Under the pieces are notes generated by a model, which worked only from the letters and a program-made list of their open reading frames with translations, was not told the origin of the DNA and ran no database searches. A stretch of DNA of 64,000 nt from Parapristionchus giblindavisi (Eukaryota > Nematoda > Chromadorea > Rhabditida > Diplogasteridae): positions 1,611,001 to 1,675,000 of the forward strand of contig CALSFV010000213.1 in the NCBI GenBank assembly GCA_943737045.1, in the 5' to 3' direction. The position numbers and the translations under genes were made by a program. Below are positions 1-14,205 of this stretch, piece after piece. Position 1 is the first letter of the stretch. Each line of letters starts with the position of its first letter.

Positions 1-13
1 GACTTACCAACTT

Positions 14-110
14 CTTATCCCTCACTGGGGATCGAACTTTCAAGCCGACCAACGGTTCGGATTTGTTTGCCGACCTCTTATCCACTAGGCCATGGATCCC
101 TATTATTTGA
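14..110 (-). repeat. tRNA-like sequence in array monomer (copy 1)
   Basis: On the minus strand an A-box-like TGGCCTAGTGG (82-92) is followed by a B-box-like GTTCGATCCC (29-38). Spacing is compatible with a pol III type 2 promoter. Acceptor-stem pairing is not evident, so I read it as a tRNA-derived part of the repeat and not a working tRNA gene. Confidence 0.6.
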
Positions 111-3100
111 AACGTCAAAGGGTCTTCATATACTCACTGGAACCTCTACATATGTCCCGATGAATGGCTCCGCCCATTTCAGATGGACCCTACGTATATA
201 CCGAGTTTGACTCCGCCTCTTTAACTTCGCGGGGTTGGACACCAGATACCAATATAAGCACACCCAAAAATCTTTATTAATTCTAGAAAGAAGACTGACA
301 GAAGACGCATCTTCGGAGAAACTCCTGTGACATCCGTTCTCCTGGAGACGATCCACGATGATAGCGACATCCTCATCATCAACGACATCATCGACTGCGA
401 AGGCGAGAAGATGAATCGACCTGTTGTTGAATATGATGTTATAATGGATTCAATGATTCTTCCCTTCCACTAAGCCCACAAAGTAAATTAAAGAGTAGTA
501 GACCATTCATGATTGATAGACGTCATCGTCGACGCCAAGAAGAATCATGGCGCCTGGCTCTGAAATGGATTAAAATGAAGTTAACGAATGTCCAAACTAC
601 TATGAAACTCTCCTCATGAGGATGATGGTCGATCGGATCGATGATGATCATCTTAAGAAGAAGTTTGAACAGGATGAGACGATCTATAAAATAAATAAGA
701 GTAGAATATATTCAATGATTAGACGTTTGCCAATGTTTTCATCACTGTATTTTTCATCTCTTTGCAAAAACGCGGCACAAGTCTATAATGCATCGTGACA
801 TTCCTTGTACCGTCATGTAAATGTTACTGCTCAAAAGAATCACTGCAGCTGTGCATAGGGTAATCCCAAGTGGAAAAGAGTGAGCGACAGGGATTACTGT
901 AGTATTGATCGATGATTACGGTAGATTCGTTTTTACAGTAACCGTGTAGTGACGCTCATGGTTTTCCACATGGGATGCAACACTCTGCGTACATCGACAG
1001 TACAACGCAATGGTACGCGGAGGCAAATGTAACGATACATAAAGAAATCAAGATGTAAGGTTCGTACCTTTGACAAGCTGATAAAAATGACGCCCTCTAC
1101 CTTCTCAGTCCGTCTTGAACAACAGTGACGTCGTCCTTTGATCCCTTCCAGACATTCGCTGCTACCACCGCTTGCTCTGAAAATGACTCGAATGATTTCG
1201 TGATAGAGATGGGAGAGACGGTAACCTTGGGTAAAGTTCAAAGATCAACTTAGAAAAGGCTAATAGGGTAAACGAGAGGAACGATGATTGATTGGGAGAG
1301 ACATGGAGAGATAGAAGGATATAGAGGTAGAGGGATAGAGACATAGATGAATAGAGAGCATAGAAACATGTGCTGTCAATGAAATTAGCGGAAAGAATGG
1401 AGGGAGAACAGCGATTCATAAACAATATGGATGGTAGGTCATGTTCACGTGCTGTCTTTCCTTCCTTGTACTCTCTCAATTATCCATACTCTCTCACTCT
1501 GTCTCTATATCTGTCTGTACTCTCTTCTGTCTGGACACTCTCTTCTCTGATCAAACAATCATCACATAACAAGAGGATGATCCTTTGATCGCAGTGATCT
1601 ACCGTCGATAGTGTTTATCTATCATTGGTTCCTTCCTCTCTCTGTCATTCCCACCAGATTCAACAGAGGCACGTGACGTAATTTGTATTATTTTGATCAA
1701 TATTGGTTCTTGTTTAAGTATTTCTTTCTGTATCCATTACTCCGTCTATCCATCTACCTCCCTATCTTTCTCTCTCTCCATGTCTCTCCCAATCAATCTT
1801 CGTTCTCTCTTTAATATTTGCATACACTTTGTTGTCTAGACATTCATCTATTATAGTCCGATTTCCATATGATCCATCATTATCTATTGGCCACGTGTTC
1901 TTATTCTTGTTATTTTAATTTGCAGCGTTCGGTCGTTTTCTTCCCTCTAGTTTCCCCGATTTGCCTTTTCTAAGTTGATCTTTGATCTTTCTCGAAATCA
2001 TTCAAGTCATTTTCAGAGTAAGCGGTAGTATCAGTGAGTGTCCAACAAGGATCAAAGATGACGTCACGGTTGTACAAGATTGACTACGATGATACTGGAC
2101 GTCATTCTTCTCAACTAGTAAAAGGTACGAACCTTACATCTAGTTTTCTTTATACATAGTTACATTTGCCTCCGCGTACCATTGCGTTGTCCTGTCGATG
2201 TACGCAAAGTGTTGGATCCCATGTGGAAAACCATGAGCGTCACTGTACGGTTACGAATCTAGCGTAATCAGTACTATAGTAACCCCTTTCGCTCAATTTT
2301 TTCCACTTGGGAGACAATACCCTACGCACACCTGACTTGACTGTTTAGAGCAGTACCGTTACATGGCGGTACCACAGCATTCTGGTCCAAGCCATTTTTC
2401 TTCCAAAGCAAGACAAAGGAGAGACCATTGTATTCGAAAGAGTTTGTATGTTGAGCGGTCGTTCTTGCTTTGAAAGTCATAAGAACGCTGTGGTACGGGG
2501 AAAGTCACGATGCATTATAGACTTGTGCCGCGTTGCCGCATGTTACAGTATGCATCCTGAATACCGTGTTCTAAAGTTGTAAAATGAAGCGAAGGGGGAA
2601 GCGAGTGTGTAATGAGTGGAGAGTCGTATCTTTTTCTTTACGTTATTTTCAAACACACTGAAATTGAATATGTACTATAACACTTCTGAAAGAATTTAAC
2701 AGAAACCTTTGCTAACCTCCTTTTTAACCTTCAATCCTCCCCATCGACAGAGATCAAAATACAAAGTGATGAAAACATTGGCAAACGTCTAATCACTGAA
2801 TATATTCTAATCTCTTATTCATTTTATGGACCATCTCGTCCTGTTCAATCATATGAAGATCATCGTATGAAGATCATCATCTTCCTCGGTGATTTGGATT
2901 ATGAAGAAGCGGAGGACTCAATATGTACTACTCGTACTCATGAGGAGAGTTTCATAGTAGTAGTTCCATTAACTTCATTTTCATCTATTCCAGAGCCAGG
3001 CGCCATGGTTCTTCTTGGCGTCGACGATGACGTCTATCAATCACGAATGGTCTACTACTCTCTAAGGTACTTAGTGGTCTTCGTGGAAGGGAAGAATCGT

Positions 3101-3448
3101 TGAATCCATTATAACATCATATTCAACAACAGGTCATCTTCTCGCCTTCGCAGTCGATGATGTCGTTGATGATGAGGATGTGGATATCATCGTGGATCGT
3201 CTTCAGGAGAAAGGATGTCACAGGAGTTTCTCCGAAGATGCGTCTTCTGGCAGTCTTCCTTCTAGAATTGATAAAGATTTTTGGGTGTGCTGATATTGGT
3301 ATCTAGTGTCCAACCCCGCGAAGTTAAATAGGCGGAGTCAAACTCGGTATATACGTAGGGTCCATCTGAAATGGGCGGAGCCATTCATCGGGACATATGT
3401 AGAGGTTCCAGTGAGTATATGCAGACCCTTTGACGTTTCAAATAATAG

Positions 3449-3537
3449 GGACCCATGGCCTAGTGGATAAGAGGTCGGCAAACAAATCCGAACCGTTGGT
3501 CGGCTTGAAAGTTCGATCCCCAGTGAGGGATAAGAAG
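3449..3537 (+). repeat. tRNA-like sequence in array monomer (copy 2)
   Basis: A box TGGCCTAGTGG at 3456-3466 and B box GTTCGATCCC at 3511-3520. It is the inverted counterpart of the copy at 5759-5850 and sits at the junction between the conserved half-unit and an AT-rich stretch. No cloverleaf acceptor stem is seen. Confidence 0.65.
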
Positions 3538-5758
3538 TTGGTAAGTCGTATGAAATGTAACTAAACATTTTTGCTTTTTTTTCTTTATGATTTCAAACTC
3601 TCCCTACGCAAGTTTTAAAATTAGATTCATGAATAATGTCATATTTTCATATTTTGAAATTGTATATTTTTTTGTATAAATTATTTAATTTTTATATAAA
3701 TTGAATATTTATGTTGTTTATTTTAACATTTGTGTATTTTGAAATGTCTTTTATATTGGTCTGTGTTTTCAATGCATTTTCTAAATTTATTTATGCGGAG
3801 ACATATTTCTTATTCTTATTCTTTACACAAGCAAAAACAGACAGTACGTTTGTATATAACCGACGATAACAGTTGAATTAGAGAACTACAAACAAATATG
3901 TTAACAAGAAAGATGATAAAGAGTGAAGCATATAAGAATGAATATGCAATTATAAGGGAAGAGACAAAGAGAAAGACTAAAAATGGTGTTACAAATTTTT
4001 AAGAAAGAATATTATAAATACTATAAAGTTAAATTTAATGAAGTTTTTACAGCCCTTCTAAGCTTACATGTTTCTTGACATTGAGACATCAAACTCTGAC
4101 CATTCGCAAATAAATTGTCTTTATATTTCACTCTTGTTCATTCGTCATAGTTATGTGTATTGTTTCGTATTTACGTAGCAATACCAAATCTCCAATATTG
4201 AGTCTTGATCTTCGAATTCGATGATATTTTTCATGTCATTCCTTATTTTTAAGAGAGGCATCTTCAATTTTATTATGTATTAATTAGAAGACCTGCTCTC
4301 TGAACTGTAGGGTCTCAAAATCAGTCGTTTCACCAAAAAAATTTTCATGCCCTGAGGGCGAATGGAGAGCTGTGACTACTACAATATGGGATTAAACATC
4401 ACTTACCAAAAGTATCATTTTGGCGCTTAGAACGAACGGGTCGTTAGCACATCTAGAAGCGGAGTTGTAACATTTGGGGGTGGGGGGGGGGGGGGGCAAA
4501 TTTGCAACCCCGCTAAAACTCGAAATCGGAGTCAGACCCATTCGGATTTTAACCTATGTACCCTTAGTGGATGTTTCCACTCTCACCATGTTTCAGAGGA
4601 ACAGGACTTTCAACTAGACAATTATGAATTTTCAAAAATGTGTACTTCGATTGCATCATCACAATAACGATAACTAACTAATTTAAATACACCAGTAAAT
4701 CATTTTAATATTCCTCGATAAGTTATGTACATTGTCTCAAAAGATCAGCTTGATTGCTCTCCTGGAATTGCATCACTAGTTGGAAAAAAATGTTTCTCTG
4801 TCTTTAGAAATGCTTATGATATTGATTCTAAGATAGGAAGTGGATCCCTCTCTGTATTAGATCAATGATAGAGTGGCCAGATGAGCAGACGAGATCGATG
4901 GGTAGAGACGCAGAGAGTCATCGCGCGCACTGCCCTCGATTTAGAACCACTATTGAGACGGGTGGCAGGATAACTACACGAATTGAGTGAAAAATTTTAA
5001 AAAAATAAAATTTAATTAATTTTGCAATTTTAAATATAGTAATTAATTTTGTGCATTACACACGGTATTTTTCGCACAACAATATATTTTCAAATGTTAT
5101 AAGTTACTCTCATTTCGTTCGTAATGTAGAATTTTTTGAACAAGCGAGCACGAAATTTGATGATGAATGTCTCAATGTCAAGAAAAGATGTAAGCTTAGA
5201 AGGGCTGTAGAAACTTCATTAAATTTAACTTTGTTTTACGCTCTCTATTGTGACGCTCTCTATTGATATTGGAAGTATAATGTATGTATAATAGTTAATC
5301 GATTCGCTTGAATTGACTACGTTAATTATGTATATTCTTTTCCGTACTTTTTGTGATATCGTTCTCCTTGCTTACACATTCATTCTCATATGCTACACTC
5401 TTTATCATCTTTCTTGTTAAAATACTTTCGATTTTTGTAGTTCTTTAATTCCACTGTTATCGTCGGTTATACACAAACTTACTGTATGCTTCTGCTTGTG
5501 TAAAGAATAAGAATAAGAAATATGTCGTCGCATGAACAAATTTAGAAAATGCGTTGAAAACACAGACCAATATAAAAGACATTTCAAAATACAAAAATGT
5601 AAAAGTATGCAACAGAAATATTCAATTTATACAAAAATATACAATTTCAAAATATGAAAATATGTCATTATTCATGAATCTACTTTTAAAACTTGCGTAG
5701 GGAGAGTTTGAATACATAAAAATACCAAAAATGTTTAGTTACACTTCATACCACTTAC

Positions 5759-5850
5759 CAACTTCTTATCCCTCACTGGGGATCGAACTTACGAGCCGAC
5801 CAACGGTTCGGATTTGTTTGCCGACCTCTTATCCACTAGGCCATGGGTCC
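5759..5850 (-). repeat. tRNA-like sequence in array monomer (copy 3)
   Basis: Minus-strand A box near 5833-5843 and B box near 5779-5788. The sequence differs from the plus-oriented copies at only a few bases. Confidence 0.6.
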
Positions 5851-6796
5851 CTATTATTTGAAACGTCAAAGGGTCTGCATATACTCACTGGAACTTATAT
5901 ATATGTACCGATGAATGGCTCCGCCCATTTCAGATGGACCCTACGTATATAACGAGTTTGACTCCGCCTCTTTAACTTCGCGGGGTTGGACACCAGATAC
6001 CAATATAAGCACACCCAAAAATCTTTATCACTTCTAGAAGGAAGACTGCCAGAAGACGCATCTTCGGAGAAACTCCTGTGACATCCGTTCTCCTGAAGAC
6101 GATCCACGATGATAGCCACATCCTCATCATCAACGACATCATCGACTGCGAAGACGAGAAGATGAATCGACCTGTTGTTGAATATGATGTTATAATGGAT
6201 TCAATGATTCTTCCCTTCCACTAAGCCCACAAAGTAAATTAAAGAGTAGTAGACCATTCATGATTGATAGACGTCATCGTCGACGTCAAGAATAACCATG
6301 GAGCCTGGCTCTGGAATAGATGAAAATGAAGTTAACGGAACTACTACTATGAAACTCTCCTAATGAGGATGGTCGATGATATCGATGATGATCTTCTTAA
6401 GAGGAAGTTTGAACAAGATGAGACGATCTATAAAATAAATAAGAGATTAGAATATATTCAGTGATTAGACGTTTGCCAATGTTTTCATCACTTTGTAATC
6501 TTGATCTCTGTCGATGGGGAGGATTGAAGGGTAAAAAAGAGGTTAGCAAAAGTTTCTGTTCCATTCTTTCAGACGTGTTGTAGTACGTGTTTAAAAGTAA
6601 TGTCAAGAAAATATACGACTCTCCACTCATTACACACATTTTCGCTTCCGCATTTTTGCAACTTTAAAGCACAGCATACGCGGATGCATACTGCAACAAT
6701 GCGGCAACGCGGCACAAGTCTATAATGCATGTACACATTCAATTTAATGCAGTGTTTAAAAGTAATGTCAAGAAAATACACGACTCTCCACTCATT

Positions 6797-7376
6797 GGGT
6801 GCATCAATCAACATAACGGGGAAGGAGGATGGGGAAATTGGGCGTCGGATTCAAGCGGGTTTTGGGGCATTTCATAAACATAGGGCATTCATGGTTAATA
6901 AGGGTATCCCAATGGCACATAAGCGCAGGTTATTCAATGGGTGTATATTACCTGCGGTATTATATGGTTGTGAGAGCTGGGCACTGAATAAAGCACAAAT
7001 GAATCGATTAGCCGTGGCTCAAAGAAAAATGGAGCGTTGGATGGTGGGCTGCACCGTGCTCGACCATGTCTCTTGTGAGCGGTTGCGGGGCATGACTCTG
7101 GTTCAGGATTTCGTACGTACAGCGCTGAAGAGGAAGTGGCTCTGGGTGCATAAGCTCGCCAATGACGAATGCTCGAAGTGGAGCCGATCCGTGATCGAGT
7201 GGTTCCCCCGTCGGAGCAGAAAAAAAGGGAGGCCCCCGACAAGATGGATCGACCTCTTTCGGAAGACAGTTGGATGTAACTTCCTAAGCGAAGCGAAGAG
7301 CAGGAATTGGATCGCTATGCATAACAGAGCCTTCGACCTAACGAACTCTTGATAAATGTGTTTCAAATGTAAAATG
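6797..7376 (+). mobile_element. 5'-truncated non-LTR retrotransposon (RTE-like) 3' end, copy A
   Basis: This fragment encodes the C-terminal part of a non-LTR reverse transcriptase. It starts at a YLG-type motif (here LGASINITGKED), continues through the thumb-like ILPAVLYGCESWALNK and the C-terminal KKGRPPTRWIDLFRKTVG, and stops at 7352. These motifs are typical of RTE-like LINE C-termini (established knowledge). The insertion is flanked by the 10-bp duplication TCCACTCATT at 6787-6796 and 7377-7386, which places the element ends exactly. Catalytic YADD/YMDD motifs and an endonuclease are absent, so it is a dead 5' truncation typical of target-primed integration. It sits in the second copy of a local ~160-bp duplication. 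Confidence 0.85.
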
Positions 7377-10277
7377 TCCACTCATTGCACACACTTTCGC
7401 TTCCGCATTTTTGCAACTTTAAAGCACGGCATACACGGATGCATACTGCAACAATGCGGCAACGCGGCACAAGTCTATAATGCATCGTGACATTCCTTGT
7501 ACCGTTATGTAAATGTTACTGCTCTAAAGAGTCACATAGAGGTGTGCATAGGGTATTTTGTCCCAAGTGGAAAAGAGTGAGCGACAGGGGTTACTGTAGT
7601 ATTGATCGATGATTACGGTAGATTCGTTTTTACAGTAACCGTACAGTGACGCTCATGGTTTTCCACATGGGATACAACACTCTGCGTACATCGACAGTAC
7701 AACGCAATGGTACGCAGAGGCAAATGTAACGATACATAAAGAAATCAAGATGTAAGGTTCGTACCTTTGACAAGCTGATAAAAATGACGCCCTCTACCTT
7801 CTCAGTCCGTCTTGAACAACAGTGACGTCGTCCTTTGATCCCTTCCAGACATTCGCTGCTACCACCGCTTGCTCTGAAAATGACTCGAATGATTTCGTGA
7901 TAGAGATGGGAGAGACGGTAACCTTGGGTAAAGTTCAAAGATCAACTTAGAAAAGGCTAATCGGGAAAGTAGAGGAAAGAAAACGCCCTAAGCTGCAAAT
8001 GAAATTAACAAGAATAGGAACAGATAACGATTGATCATATGCAAATCTGAATAGAATTGATGAATGGCTAAACAACAAAAGTACAATGTATGCAAATATG
8101 AAAGAAAGAACGAAGATTGATTGGGAGAGACATGGAGAGATAGAAGGATATAGAGGTAGAGGGATAGAGACATAAATGAATAGAGAGCAGAGAAACATGT
8201 GCTGTCAATGAAATTGGCGGGAAGAATGGAGGGAGAACAGCGATTCATAAACAATATGGATGGTAGGTCATGTTCACGTGCTGTCTTTCCTTCCTTGTAC
8301 TCTCTCAATTATCCATACTCTCTCACTCTGTCTCTATATCTGTCTGTACTCTCTTCTGTCTGGACACTCTCTTCTCTGATCAAACAATCATCACATAACA
8401 AGAGGATGATCCTTTGATCGCAGTGATCTACCGTCGATAGTGTTTATCTATCATTGGTTCCTTCCTCTCTCTGTCATTCCCACCAGATTCAACAGAGGCA
8501 CGTGACGTAATTTGTATTATTTTGATCAATATTGGTTCTTGTTTAAGTATTTCTTTCTGTATCCATTACTCCGTCTATCCATCTACCTCCCTATCTTTCT
8601 CTCTCTCCATGTCTCTCCCAATCAATCTTCGTTCTCTCTTTAATATTTGCATACACTTTGTTGTCTAGACATTCATCTATTATAGTCCGATTTCCATATG
8701 ATCCATCATTATCTATTGGCCACGTGTTCTTATTCTTGTTATTTTAATTTGCAGCGTTCGGTCGTTTTCTTCCCTCTAGTTTCCCCGATTTGCCTTTTCT
8801 AAGTTGATCTTTGATCTTTCTCGAAATCATTCAAGTCATTTTCAGAGTAAGCGGTAGTATCAGTGAGTGTCCAACAAGGATCAAAGATGACGTCACGGTT
8901 GTACAAGATTGACTACGATGATACTGGACGTCATTCTTCTCAACTAGTAAAAGGTACGAACCTTACATCTAGTTTTCTTTATACATAGTTACATTTGCCT
9001 CCGCGTACCATTGCGTTGTCCTGTCGATGTACGCAAAGTGTTGGATCCCATGTGGAAAACCATGAGCGTCACTGTACGGTTACGAATCTAGCGTAATCAG
9101 TACTATAGTAACCCCTTTCGCTCAATTTTTTCCACTTGGGAGACAATACCCTACGCACACCTGACTTGACTGTTTAGAGCAGTACCGTTACATGGCGGTA
9201 CCACAGCATTCTGGTCCAAGCCATTTTTCTTCCAAAGCAAGACAAAGGAGAGACCATTGTATTCGAAAGAGTTTGTATGTTGAGCGGTCGTTCTTGCTTT
9301 GAAAGTCATAAGAACGCTGTGGTACGGGGAAAGTCACGATGCATTATAGACTTGTGCCGCGTTGCCGCATGTTACAGTATGCATCCTGAATACCGTGTTC
9401 TAAAGTTGTAAAATGAAGCGAAGGGGGAAGCGAGTGTGTAATGAGTGGAGAGTCGTATCTTTTTCTTTACGTTATTTTCAAACACACTGAAATTGAATAT
9501 GTACTATAACACTTCTGAAAGAATTTAACAGAAACCTTTGCTAACCTCCTTTTTAACCTTCAATCCTCCCCATCGACAGAGATCAAAATACAAAGTGATG
9601 AAAACATTGGCAAACGTCTAATCACTGAATATATTCTAATCTCTTATTCATTTTATGGACCATCTCGTCCTGTTCAATCATATGAAGATCATCGTATGAA
9701 GATCATCATCTTCCTCGGTGATTTGGATTATGAAGAAGCGGAGGACTCAATATGTACTACTCGTACTCATGAGGAGAGTTTCATAGTAGTAGTTCCATTA
9801 ACTTCATTTTCATCTATTCCAGAGCCAGGCGCCATGGTTCTTCTTGGCGTCGACGATGACGTCTATCAATCACGAATGGTCTACTACTCTCTAAGGTACT
9901 TAGTGGTCTTCGTGGAAGGGAAGAATCGTTGAATCCATTATAACATCATATTCAACAACAGGTCATCTTCTCGCCTTCGCAGTCGATGATGTCGTTGATG
10001 ATGAGGATGTGGATATCATCGTGGATCGTCTTCAGGAGAAAGGATGTCACAGGAGTTTCTCCGAAGATGCGTCTTCTGGCAGTCTTCCTTCTAGAATTGA
10101 TAAAGATTTTTGGGTGTGCTGATATTGGTATCTAGTGTCCAACCCCGCGAAGTTAAATAGGCGGAGTCAAACTCGGTATATACGTAGGGTCCATCTGAAA
10201 TGGGCGGAGCCATTCATCGGGACATATGTAGAGGTTCCAGTGAGTATATGCAGACCCTTTGACGTTTCAAATAATAG

Positions 10278-10366
10278 GGACCCATGGCCTAGTGGATAAG
10301 AGGTCGGCAAACAAATCCGAACCGTTGGTCGGCTTGAAAGTTCGATCCCCAGTGAGGGATAAGAAG
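10278..10366 (+). repeat. tRNA-like sequence in array monomer (copy 4)
   Basis: The copy of 3449-3537 one unit downstream. A box begins at 10285 and the B box is intact. Confidence 0.65.
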
Positions 10367-12587
10367 TTGGTAAGTCGTATGAAATGTAACTAAACATTTT
10401 TGCTTTTTTTCTTTATGATTTCAAACTCTCCCTACGCAAGTTTTAAAATTAGATTCATGAATAATGTCATATTTTCATATTTTGAAATTGTATATTTTTT
10501 TGTATAAATTATTTAATTTTTATATAAATTGAATATTTATGTTGTTTATTTTAACATTTGTGTATTTTGAAATGTCTTTTATATTGGTCTGTGTTTTCAA
10601 TGCATTTTCTAAATTTATTTATGCGGAGACATATTTCTTATTCTTATTCTTTACACAAGCAAAAACAGACAGTACGTTTGTATATAACCGACGATAACAG
10701 TTGAATTAGAGAACTACAAACAAATATGTTAACAAGAAAGATGATAAAGAGTGAAGCATATAAGAATGAATATGCAATTATAAGGGAAGAGACAAAGAGA
10801 AAGACTAAAAATGGTGTTACAAATTTTTAAGAAAGAATATTATAAATACTATAAAGTTAAATTTAATGAAGTTTTTACAGCCCTTCTAAGCTTACATGTT
10901 TCTTGACATTGAGACATCAAACTCTGACCATTCGCAAATAAATTGTCTTTATATTTCACTCTTGTTCATTCGTCATAGTTATGTGTATTGTTTCGTATTT
11001 ACGTAGCAATACCAAATCTCCAATATTGAGTCTTGATCTTCGAATTCGATGATATTTTTCATGTCATTCCTTATTTTTAAGAGAGGCATCTTCAATTTTA
11101 TTATGTATTAATTAGAAGACCTGCTCTCTGAACTGTAGGGTCTCAAAATCAGTCGTTTCACCAAAAAAATTTTCATGCCCTGAGGGCGAATGGAGAGCTG
11201 TGACTACTACAATATGGGATTAAACATCACTTACCAAAAGTATCATTTTGGCGCTTAGAACGAACGGGTCGTTAGCACATCTAGAAGCGGAGTTGTAACA
11301 TTTGGGGGTGGGGGGGGGGGGGGGGCAAATTTGCAACCCCGCTAAAACTCGAAATCGGAGTCAGACCCATTCGGATTTTAACCTATGTACCCTTAGTGGA
11401 TGTTTCCACTCTCACCATGTTTCAGAGGAACAGGACTTTCAACTAGACAATTATGAATTTTCAAAAATGTGTACTTCGATTGCATCATCACAATAACGAT
11501 AACTAACTAATTTAAATACACCAGTAAATCATTTTAATATTCCTCGATAAGTTATGTACATTGTCTCAAAAGATCAGCTTGATTGCTCTCCTGGAATTGC
11601 ATCACTAGTTGGAAAAAAATGTTTCTCTGTCTTTAGAAATGCTTATGATATTGATTCTAAGATAGGAAGTGGATCCCTCTCTGTATTAGATCAATGATAG
11701 AGTGGCCAGATGAGCAGACGAGATCGATGGGTAGAGACGCAGAGAGTCATCGCGCGCACTGCCCTCGATTTAGAACCACTATTGAGACGGGTGGCAGGAT
11801 AACTACACGAATTGAGTGAAAAATTTTAAAAAAATAAAATTTAATTAATTTTGCAATTTTAAATATAGTAATTAATTTTGTGCATTACACACGGTATTTT
11901 TCGCACAACAATATATTTTCAAATGTTATAAGTTACTCTCATTTCGTTCGTAATGTAGAATTTTTTGAACAAGCGAGCACGAAATTTGATGATGAATGTC
12001 TCAATGTCAAGAAAAGATGTAAGCTTAGAAGGGCTGTAGAAACTTCATTAAATTTAACTTTGTTTTACGCTCTCTATTGTGACGCTCTCTATTGATATTG
12101 GAAGTATAATGTATGTATAATAGTTAATCGATTCGCTTGAATTGACTACGTTAATTATGTATATTCTTTTCCGTACTTTTTGTGATATCGTTCTCCTTGC
12201 TTACACATTCATTCTCATATGCTACACTCTTTATCATCTTTCTTGTTAAAATACTTTCGATTTTTGTAGTTCTTTAATTCCACTGTTATCGTCGGTTATA
12301 CACAAACTTACTGTATGCTTCTGCTTGTGTAAAGAATAAGAATAAGAAATATGTCGTCGCATGAACAAATTTAGAAAATGCGTTGAAAACACAGACCAAT
12401 ATAAAAGACATTTCAAAATACAAAAATGTAAAAGTATGCAACAGAAATATTCAATTTATACAAAAATATACAATTTCAAAATATGAAAATATGTCATTAT
12501 TCATGAATCTACTTTTAAAACTTGCGTAGGGAGAGTTTGAATACATAAAAATACCAAAAATGTTTAGTTACACTTCATACCACTTAC

Positions 12588-12679
12588 CAACTTCTTATCC
12601 CTCACTGGGGATCGAACTTACGAGCCGACCAACGGTTCGGATTTGTTTGCCGACCTCTTATCCACTAGGCCATGGGTCC
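12588..12679 (-). repeat. tRNA-like sequence in array monomer (copy 5)
   Basis: The copy of 5759-5850 shifted by 6,829 bp, with identical A- and B-box-like motifs on the minus strand. Confidence 0.6.
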
Positions 12680-13625
12680 CTATTATTTGAAACGTCAAAG
12701 GGTCTGCATATACTCACTGGAACTTATATATATGTACCGATGAATGGCTCCGCCCATTTCAGATGGACCCTACGTATATAACGAGTTTGACTCCGCCTCT
12801 TTAACTTCGCGGGGTTGGACACCAGATACCAATATAAGCACACCCAAAAATCTTTATCACTTCTAGAAGGAAGACTGCCAGAAGACGCATCTTCGGAGAA
12901 ACTCCTGTGACATCCGTTCTCCTGAAGACGATCCACGATGATAGCCACATCCTCATCATCAACGACATCATCGACTGCGAAGACGAGAAGATGAATCGAC
13001 CTGTTGTTGAATATGATGTTATAATGGATTCAATGATTCTTCCCTTCCACTAAGCCCACAAAGTAAATTAAAGAGTAGTAGACCATTCATGATTGATAGA
13101 CGTCATCGTCGACGTCAAGAATAACCATGGAGCCTGGCTCTGGAATAGATGAAAATGAAGTTAACGGAACTACTACTATGAAACTCTCCTAATGAGGATG
13201 GTCGATGATATCGATGATGATCTTCTTAAGAGGAAGTTTGAACAAGATGAGACGATCTATAAAATAAATAAGAGATTAGAATATATTCAGTGATTAGACG
13301 TTTGCCAATGTTTTCATCACTTTGTAATCTTGATCTCTGTCGATGGGGAGGATTGAAGGGTAAAAAAGAGGTTAGCAAAAGTTTCTGTTCCATTCTTTCA
13401 GACGTGTTGTAGTACGTGTTTAAAAGTAATGTCAAGAAAATATACGACTCTCCACTCATTACACACATTTTCGCTTCCGCATTTTTGCAACTTTAAAGCA
13501 CAGCATACGCGGATGCATACTGCAACAATGCGGCAACGCGGCACAAGTCTATAATGCATGTACACATTCAATTTAATGCAGTGTTTAAAAGTAATGTCAA
13601 GAAAATACACGACTCTCCACTCATT

Positions 13626-14205
13626 GGGTGCATCAATCAACATAACGGGGAAGGAGGATGGGGAAATTGGGCGTCGGATTCAAGCGGGTTTTGGGGCATT
13701 TCATAAACATAGGGCATTCATGGTTAATAAGGGTATCCCAATGGCACATAAGCGCAGGTTATTCAATGGGTGTATATTACCTGCGGTATTATATGGTTGT
13801 GAGAGCTGGGCACTGAATAAAGCACAAATGAATCGATTAGCCGTGGCTCAAAGAAAAATGGAGCGTTGGATGGTGGGCTGCACCGTGCTCGACCATGTCT
13901 CTTGTGAGCGGTTGCGGGGCATGACTCTGGTTCAGGATTTCGTACGTACAGCGCTGAAGAGGAAGTGGCTCTGGGTGCATAAGCTCGCCAATGACGAATG
14001 CTCGAAGTGGAGCCGATCCGTGATCGAGTGGTTCCCCCGTCGGAGCAGAAAAAAAGGGAGGCCCCCGACAAGATGGATCGACCTCTTTCGGAAGACAGTT
14101 GGATGTAACTTCCTAAGCGAAGCGAAGAGCAGGAATTGGATCGCTATGCATAACAGAGCCTTCGACCTAACGAACTCTTGATAAATGTGTTTCAAATGTA
14201 AAATG
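13626..14205 (+). mobile_element. 5'-truncated non-LTR retrotransposon 3' end, copy B
   Basis: The predicted 207-residue reading frame overlapping it (13558-14181) is identical in sequence to the one at 6729-7352, and the same 10-bp target duplication flanks it. It is therefore not an independent insertion: the LINE landed once and was then copied when the array unit duplicated. That makes it a clock for the duplication. Confidence 0.85.

Noticed and set aside
933..1241. 102-codon minus-strand frame repeated three times in the array
   Set aside because: Conserved only because the repeat units are near-identical. Its inverted counterpart on the other strand is broken, so coding is not supported.
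5731..5952. Repeated 73-76 codon frame in the array
   Set aside because: It simply reads through the tRNA-like sequence and recurs in each half-unit; there is no protein signal.
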